From assembly GCA_964613045.1 (NCBI GenBank), contig CAZTFS010000001.1, forward strand, positions 1-64,000: 64,000 nucleotides of DNA. The letters are read 5' to 3'. This DNA comes from UBA1081 sp964613045 (GTDB lineage Bacteria; Bacillota; Clostridia; Oscillospirales; Acutalibacteraceae). Within the stretch, counting starts at the first letter, position 1. Each line of letters starts with the position of its first letter. Of this stretch, positions 58,672-64,000 are shown piece by piece. A model generated the notes under the pieces. It was given only the letters and a program-made list of their open reading frames with translations, made no database searches and was not told the DNA's origin. A program made the translations under genes and the position numbers.

Positions 58672-61615
58672 CTTTTACAAATCTTACGTTGATAAGCTCA
58701 AAGCCGTGAAGAGTCAGCTCGCTGTCTGATTTTTCACTGAGCTTTTCTTCCATGATGTTGACTGTTTCAGCCATCTTGTAGCCGTCCATTATGATTTCGG
58801 CAGTCTGTTCACTGTCAGTACAGTTGTAGAAACGGGCAATAATGCCGTTGCCGTCCTCGGGGATTTTGACTGTTTCAAGCACAACAGAATCATTTGATGA
58901 TTTGTAAGCGGAAACTGTTTCCTCTTTTGCGGTTCCGTTTGTCACGATAACAGGATTGTTGACAAAATAAGCCTTTTTATATGTTTCTGTGCCGAGCTTA
59001 CCTGCATGAGGTGCAAGAGCCCAGTGAATCTCATGATGTCCCTGATCTACGACCTTGCCGGGGCCTCCTTCGGGAGAACGGATAAGGTTAAGGTCGATTA
59101 TACCATGTTTACAGCGGTAGCCGTATTTACAATCGTTGATAAAGGAGATACCTGCATCATCTTCGGACATATCTACGAACTTCTGACCCGACACCTCAAA
59201 CTGAGCAAGCTCAACAGAATTGTTTTCTGTTGTCTTTCTTGCAAGGTGACCGAACTGAATGTTGAAGTTTGCTTCGTCTGTCTTAACATTAACGGGTACA
59301 GCCATACGAACCATTGACTTTGTATTCTGCATATCAACATCCATGTCGCAGTAAAGTGTGCTGTCACCGTCAATAAGATAGTAGATCTGAGTGATAACGG
59401 TGTCCTTGACTTTGAATTTACACTCAGCATAGATCTTTGCACCGTCGTCGTCAATTTCAAATGCGATACACTCGGCATCTTTCTTAGTGTTGACATACTC
59501 TGCACGACAGTTTGTCATATCCCAGCAATCACCGTAATCGTCATACATGGAAACAAGACCCGCTTTTGAGCCTTCAGCAATAAACTCACGCTGTAATGTT
59601 TTGTCAAACAGTGAGCAGACACAGCCCTCTTTGAATGTGACCTTGACTTTATCGTTTTCGATCGAATTATATGTGCAATCGTTTTTGAATTCAGTTATCT
59701 TCTTGTCCTCAGTGAGCTTTACACTGCCCATTGCGGGAACCGTTACGGCGTACCAGTCATCACCGCACTTGATTTTTGTATCATAATCAAAGGAGTTAAG
59801 GTTGACTGCTGTTTTGCCGTTTGTCATCTGAGAAATAAGGTTTTCCGTGCTGTTTACAAGGTTATTGTACATTGCCTCGTATCTGGGCACACATTCATCA
59901 TAAACTCTGTTTATAGACGAACCGGGAAGAATATCGTGGAACTGATAAAGAAGAACTTCTTTCCACATTTCCTCAAGCTCAGCATGTGAAACGGGAAGTG
60001 CGATTCCCTTTTCCTGTGCCTTGGAAGCTACTGCTTCGTAGTTTCTCAGAGCATATTCGCATTTTCTGTTATACTTTTTATTAGCACTTCTTGTTGTATA
60101 TGTACCCTGATGTCTTTCAAGGTAAAGCTCACCCTCAAAAGTGGGGTAAGGTGTTACGCCGTCGTCAAAATCCTTCCAGAAATCCATTGTACGGCACATT
60201 TTGACCTTTGGCATACTGCGTAAGCTCTCATATCTCTTTGCACGTTCAATATGCTCATAACCGGGGCCTGCACCGCCGTCACCAATACCGTAAAGCATCA
60301 TGGATTTATTGGAAACGGGTCTTTCAATATACCGTTTTTCACCCTTTTTCATTAAATCGCCACGGCAGGGTGAATTATAAGTGTTCTCGGGAAGCATGTG
60401 GGCAAGAACAGTTGAGCCGTCAAGACCTTTCCAATAGAATGAATGGTACGGAAAATCGTTATAGATACTCCAACTCATTTTCTGTGTAAGGAAGTAAGGT
60501 ACATCGGCAAGCTTCATGACCTGAGGAATACAAGCGGAATAACCGAAGCTGTCGGGAACCCAGAAAACTTTCATATCCATGCCGAATTCATCACGGTAGA
60601 ACTTTTTGCCGTAGAAGAACTGTCTGACAAGGCTTTCGCCGCCGATAAGATTTGAATCGGGCTCGACCCATGTTGCACCCTGAACATCCCATTTGCCCTC
60701 TTTTGCAAGCTCTTTAACCTTTGTGTAAAGCTTCGGATATCTGTCCTTTACCCATGTATAAAGCTGAGCCTGCGAAGCACCGAAAACATAACCGGGGTAA
60801 CGCTCGATATTTTTTATCTGAGTTGCAAAGGTTCTGCCGCCCTTACGGTAGCTCTCACGGATAGGCCACAGCCATGCAAGGTCAAGATGAGCATGACCGA
60901 CTGCATAATATGTAAAATCCTCCTCTGATTTTTCAGCAAGAAGAGGAGCGATTTTTTCTCTCTTCTTTAGAGCTTCTTCATCTGTGATATGCTCACAGGC
61001 TATTTCAAGAAGCTCCGACTTGACCTGAGCAGAAAATCCTTCGTCCTCTCCGCTGTCAATAACGGTAAGAAGAACATGTACGTCATAAGCTAAGTCACGG
61101 ATATTTTTATTATGCTTTGCAGTATGAAGCTCAACGAGTCTGCCGTCATTTTTAAGATTTCCGAAGAGGTCGTTTGCGGCACAGTCTATCCACAAGTCGA
61201 TATTATCTGAGTCAACAAGGCAATCATAAAGAGGAATGATCCTCTTGACAGGGCCTCCGAGAGAAGCATCGTAATCGGAGGCTTTACAGGTGATAGCCTG
61301 AATCTCATTGCCCTCTCTGTCAAAAATAAGACCCTCACCGCCGTTATTTACAACAAGAGTATCTGCACCCTCGGGAATTTTGCCCGTAACATGGAACCAT
61401 GCACAGTCAAATACATTGATACCCCATTTATCGCCGACTTCAAGCTGCATTTTTCTGCCGCAGAATCTGTCCTGAAAGCTCAGAGGTTCATCACTCAGAT
61501 AAGCCGTACAATCAAGCCCTGCCGCATAGGTATAGCTGCGATCGAAAAGCATATCCGAAAACTTCTGAAGCTTTGCTCTGTCGGGACATGTAAATTCATT
61601 TTTCTTTTTTGCCAT
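58672..61615 (-). CDS. GH38 alpha-mannosidase, 3' end lost in assembly gap
   Basis: About 981 residues are visible; only the last few are missing, since 'ELINVRFVK' is near the usual C-terminus. An N-terminal jelly-roll region (about 1-235) precedes the catalytic barrel. Zinc ligands are in 'AVGHAHLDLAWLWPIRES' and the nucleophile Asp in 'WVPDSFGYSA' (about 354). A three-helix domain ('LLYQFHDILPGSSI') and beta-domains follow. Without a signal peptide it would trim alpha-mannosides in the cytosol, for example N-glycan fragments. AGGAGAATT precedes ATG 61615. It is 16 bases downstream of ybaK. Confidence 0.93.
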
Positions 61616-61631
61616 AATAATTCTCCTGACT

Positions 61632-62108
61632 TTATTTTATGATATCTGCGGATTCGATTCTGACAACCTTGCCCAGATCACTCGGTGCAAGCTCGATCTG
61701 AAAACCGATTTTTCCTCCGCTGCAAAAAATTGTTTCTGAAGCATCAGCCGTGCCGTGTATAAAAGTTCTGAAGACTTTTTTCATACCTATAGGTGAACAA
61801 CCGCCGTGGATATACCCAGTAAGAGGAAGCAGATCCTTAGCTTTGAGCATTTCGATATTCTTCTCCCCTGCTGCCGCAGCCGCTTTTTTAAGGTCAAGCT
61901 CCTCGGCAACGGGAACCATGAAAACATAGTGTGTACCGCTTTTCCCCGTAGTTACAAGAGTTTTGAACACCTTTGCAGGGTCTTCACCGAGAACCCGAGC
62001 AACTTCAACTCCGCTGACAGCATCAGTATCGGTATAATAATGCTCTTTGTACTTTATTTTCATGCTGTCCAGCTTACGCATGGCATTTGTTTTTGACTTA
62101 TCAGCCAT
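61632..62108 (-). CDS. ybaK: Cys-tRNA(Pro)/Cys-tRNA(Cys) deacylase YbaK
   Basis: 158 residues. It removes misacylated amino acid from tRNA, protecting translation. 'TNAMRKLDSMKIKYKEHYY' (N-terminal), 'DPAKVFKTLVTTG', 'VPVAEELDLKKAAAAAGEKN', 'TGYIHGGCSPIGMKK' and 'CSGGKIGFQIEL' are the family motifs, including the catalytic-pocket Lys and Gly-rich loops. ATG 62108 has AGGTGAT upstream; a longer in-frame start has none. It appears to be cotranscribed with the mannosidase gene. Confidence 0.94.
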   Translation of the reverse strand: MADKSKTNAMRKLDSMKIKYKEHYYTDTDAVSGVEVARVLGEDPAKVFKTLVTTGKSGTHYVFMVPVAEELDLKKAAAAAGEKNIEMLKAKDLLPLTGYIHGGCSPIGMKKVFRTFIHGTADASETIFCSGGKIGFQIELAPSDLGKVVRIESADIIK

Positions 62109-62166
62109 AATTATCACCTGTCTGTCAATGTATTGATATACTAACATAAATTATTTGCGTTTTCAA

Positions 62167-62209
62167 TAAAAAAACAAACAATAATTCAAAGGAGCTGAAT
62201 TATTGTTTG
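62167..62209 (-). terminator. Terminator of the GltD-like gene
   Basis: Perfect 13-bp stem CAAACAATAATTC / GAATTATTGTTTG with a 9-base loop. On the minus strand it is followed by TTTTTTT. It separates the flavoprotein gene from ybaK. Confidence 0.92.
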
Positions 62210-62260
62210 CTGATATAACTTTATAATACTTTACAGGACTTTTGATACAGCCCCTTGTTT

Positions 62261-64000
62261 TTAATCTAATATTTTCAATGCTCCTGTAGGACAAAGGTCT
62301 GCACACATATGACAGTCTTTGCACACTGCAGCTGTTTCGGGATCATTAAATTCGGGCTTGATGACAGTCTTAAAGCCTCTGCCCACAAGTCCTAAAATGC
62401 CTTGTTTTGCGTTCTCTTTACAGGTGCGTACACAAAGGTTACAGAGAATACATTTGCCCTGATCTCTTTCGATTGTTACAAGCTTCTGCTCTTTGTAGCA
62501 TTCATGCTTTGCACCGCTGAGTCTTTCGGGAGAAATGGGCATATCGTTAGCATAACGGATGAGTTTGCAGTCCTTGAAATCGTGGCAGCCGCATTCAAGA
62601 CAGCGTTTTGCTTCTTCTCTTGCCTGTTCTTCCGTGAATCCGTTGATAACAGATTCAAAGTTATTCTTTCTGTATTCGGGTGACTTGACTGACATAACTG
62701 CTCTTGCCTTTTTCTCACGGTCAGCGAGCATTTCAGCCGTAACATTTCGTTCTGAGTAATAGGGCTTGGGGAAATCCATGGGCATACCCAGAAGATATGC
62801 ATTGATTGCCTTTGCGGCTGTATTAGCCTCTGCAATGGCATCAATTGCGATCGACGCACCCTTGTTTGTGGCATCGCCTGCGGCAAAAACACCGTCAAGG
62901 TTCGTCATGCAGGTCATTTCATCGGCAAAAATTGTGCCCCACTTTGTAAGCTCAATTTCTTCAAGACCTGCAGGAGCATACTTTTGACCGATTGCTGAAA
63001 TAACAGTATCGACAGAAAGCGTTTTAAACTCACCTTCAACGGGAACGGGGCTTCTTCTGCCCGATGCATCGGGCTCGCCGAGCTCCATGATCTGAAGTCT
63101 TACTTCCTTGACCTTTCCGTTTTCACCGATTATTTCATCGGGATTTGTAAGGAACAGGAACTGTACGCCTTCTTCAATTGCCTCTTCGATTTCTATGTCT
63201 TCAGCGGGAGCTTCTGCACGAGTTCTTCTGTAAATCACATAAACATTCTCTGCACCGCATCTTACGGCTGTACGACATGCATCCATTGCTGTATTGCCGC
63301 CGCCTACAACGGCAACATTCTTACCTATGTCCGGAATAAAGCCTGTATTCACTTCTCTTAAGAAGTCGATGCCGCTGAGAACTCCCTCAAGGTCTTCGCC
63401 TGTGCAACGCATGTTACTGCCTTTCCATGCACCGACAGTCACAAGCACTGCATCATTTGTATTTCTTATCTCATTAAAGGAAATATCCTTGCCGATTTTT
63501 GTGTTATTGAGCATTTTTACACCGAGGTCGGTAATTGCTTTGATTTCTTTACGCAGAACATCTTTGGGAAGTCTGTATTCGGGGATGCCGTATCTGAGCA
63601 TACCGCCCATTTCGGGCATTGCATCGTAAATTGTGACATCGTGTCCCGAAAGACGAAGATAATATGCCGCATTAAGACCTGCAGGGCCTCCGCCGATAAC
63701 TGCAACCTTTTTACCTGTTGATTCTTCACAAACAGCTCTGAAAGGATTATCTGATTCAAGGTCTCTGTCAGCAGCAAAAGCTTTGAGGAATGCCACCGAA
63801 AGAGGTTCTTCAACGAGTCTTCTTCTGCAATTCGATTCACAGGGGTGAGGACACACTCTGCCGATTGATGCAGGGATTGAGATTTTTTCTTTGATAATTT
63901 TTACCGCTTCACTGTCATTGCCCAGAGCGATCTGCTTAAGATAACCCTGAATGTCGGTGTGAGCAGGACAATTGAGCGAGCAGGGAGCAACACAGTCGCC
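62261..64000 (-). CDS. GltD-like FAD/Fe-S oxidoreductase (5' end outside window)
   Basis: The frame is open to the window edge, giving the C-terminal 579 residues. Visible first is a cysteine cluster 'GDCVAPCSLNCPAHTDIQGY' and 'RVCPHPCESNCRR', an N-terminal 4Fe-4S domain of glutamate synthase beta-subunit type. FAD binding 'AVIGGGPAGLNAAYYL' and NADPH binding 'AVVGGGNTAMDACRTAVR' follow, then 'GVFAAGDATNKGAS'. The C-terminus carries two ferredoxin clusters ('CILCNLCVRTC', 'CKDCHMCADLCP'). It transfers electrons between NAD(P)H and Fe-S partners. The extra ferredoxin domain points to a formate dehydrogenase/hydrogenase-linked or electron-transfer version rather than plain GltD. Confidence 0.88.
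   Translation of the reverse strand, partial: GDCVAPCSLNCPAHTDIQGYLKQIALGNDSEAVKIIKEKISIPASIGRVCPHPCESNCRRRLVEEPLSVAFLKAFAADRDLESDNPFRAVCEESTGKKVAVIGGGPAGLNAAYYLRLSGHDVTIYDAMPEMGGMLRYGIPEYRLPKDVLRKEIKAITDLGVKMLNNTKIGKDISFNEIRNTNDAVLVTVGAWKGSNMRCTGEDLEGVLSGIDFLREVNTGFIPDIGKNVAVVGGGNTAMDACRTAVRCGAENVYVIYRRTRAEAPAEDIEIEEAIEEGVQFLFLTNPDEIIGENGKVKEVRLQIMELGEPDASGRRSPVPVEGEFKTLSVDTVISAIGQKYAPAGLEEIELTKWGTIFADEMTCMTNLDGVFAAGDATNKGASIAIDAIAEANTAAKAINAYLLGMPMDFPKPYYSERNVTAEMLADREKKARAVMSVKSPEYRKNNFESVINGFTEEQAREEAKRCLECGCHDFKDCKLIRYANDMPISPERLSGAKHECYKEQKLVTIERDQGKCILCNLCVRTCKENAKQGILGLVGRGFKTVIKPEFNDPETAAVCKDCHMCADLCPTGALKILD

Overview
The window looks like chromosome from an uncultured anaerobic gut bacterium of the Clostridia, probably Oscillospiraceae/Ruminococcus-like. 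I infer this from: low-to-medium GC; AGGAGG-type ribosome binding sites and TTGACA-17-TATAAT promoters; type I dockerins on two secreted proteins; an orphan spoVAE; HrcA/CIRCE control of htpG; NADP glutamate dehydrogenase; and many intracellular glycosidases. Two runs of exactly 100 N (50631-50730 and 58572-58671) are scaffold gaps, so this is a draft or metagenome-derived assembly. No tRNA, rRNA, CRISPR array, transposase or phage gene was seen.

Layout. 1-4.6 kb: end of a beta-helix protein, a two-component system, nrdR and cca. 4.6-7.5 kb: a 48-residue lipoprotein, a secreted InlB-repeat/dockerin protein, and a PduL-type phosphotransacylase. 7.5-13.1 kb: a GH2-GH36 operon, an iron alcohol dehydrogenase and a 50-residue protein with its own promoter and terminator. 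13.2-18 kb: an operon for a GPH-type transporter, a metallophosphoesterase and a PI-PLC-like enzyme, divergent from an AraC regulator. 18-22.7 kb: WYL regulator, RlmA-type methyltransferase, spoVAE, CIRCE-controlled htpG. 23-33 kb: fucose module (lipoprotein, RhaB-like kinase, fucose isomerase), a GH29 fucosidase, and a DUF1963/phosphoesterase/GH43 operon. 33-40.2 kb: a compact aromatic amino acid operon (tyrA-aroB-aroA-aroC-pheA-aroE/K fusion-aroQ). 40.2-47 kb: a dockerin protein, a TIM-barrel isomerase, and a GH30 plus secreted PHP-domain pair. 47-50.3 kb: EamA transporter, OPA-like transporter and phosphoesterase. 50.4-56 kb: radical SAM-trmB-GH29 fucosidase operon and gdhA. 56-64 kb: a second two-component system paralogous to the first, a DUF4430 lipoprotein, a GH38 alpha-mannosidase, ybaK, and a GltD-like Fe-S flavoprotein running off the end.

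How the genes fit together. The glycosidases (GH2, GH36, two GH29, GH43, GH38, all without signal peptides) suggest import of oligosaccharides from host or plant glycans and cytosolic trimming. Released fucose would enter through FucI and the RhaB-like kinase. Three metallophosphoesterases sit beside transporters, a PI-PLC or a glycosidase, suggesting scavenging of phosphate-bearing head groups.

The most unusual non-coding content is (i) a family of roughly 107-140 bp palindromic elements, four copies, one broken by an assembly gap; (ii) an array of small perfect hairpins separated by the heptamer GTGATAT (56046-56203); and (iii) a large imperfect inverted repeat around a terminator (42512-42691).
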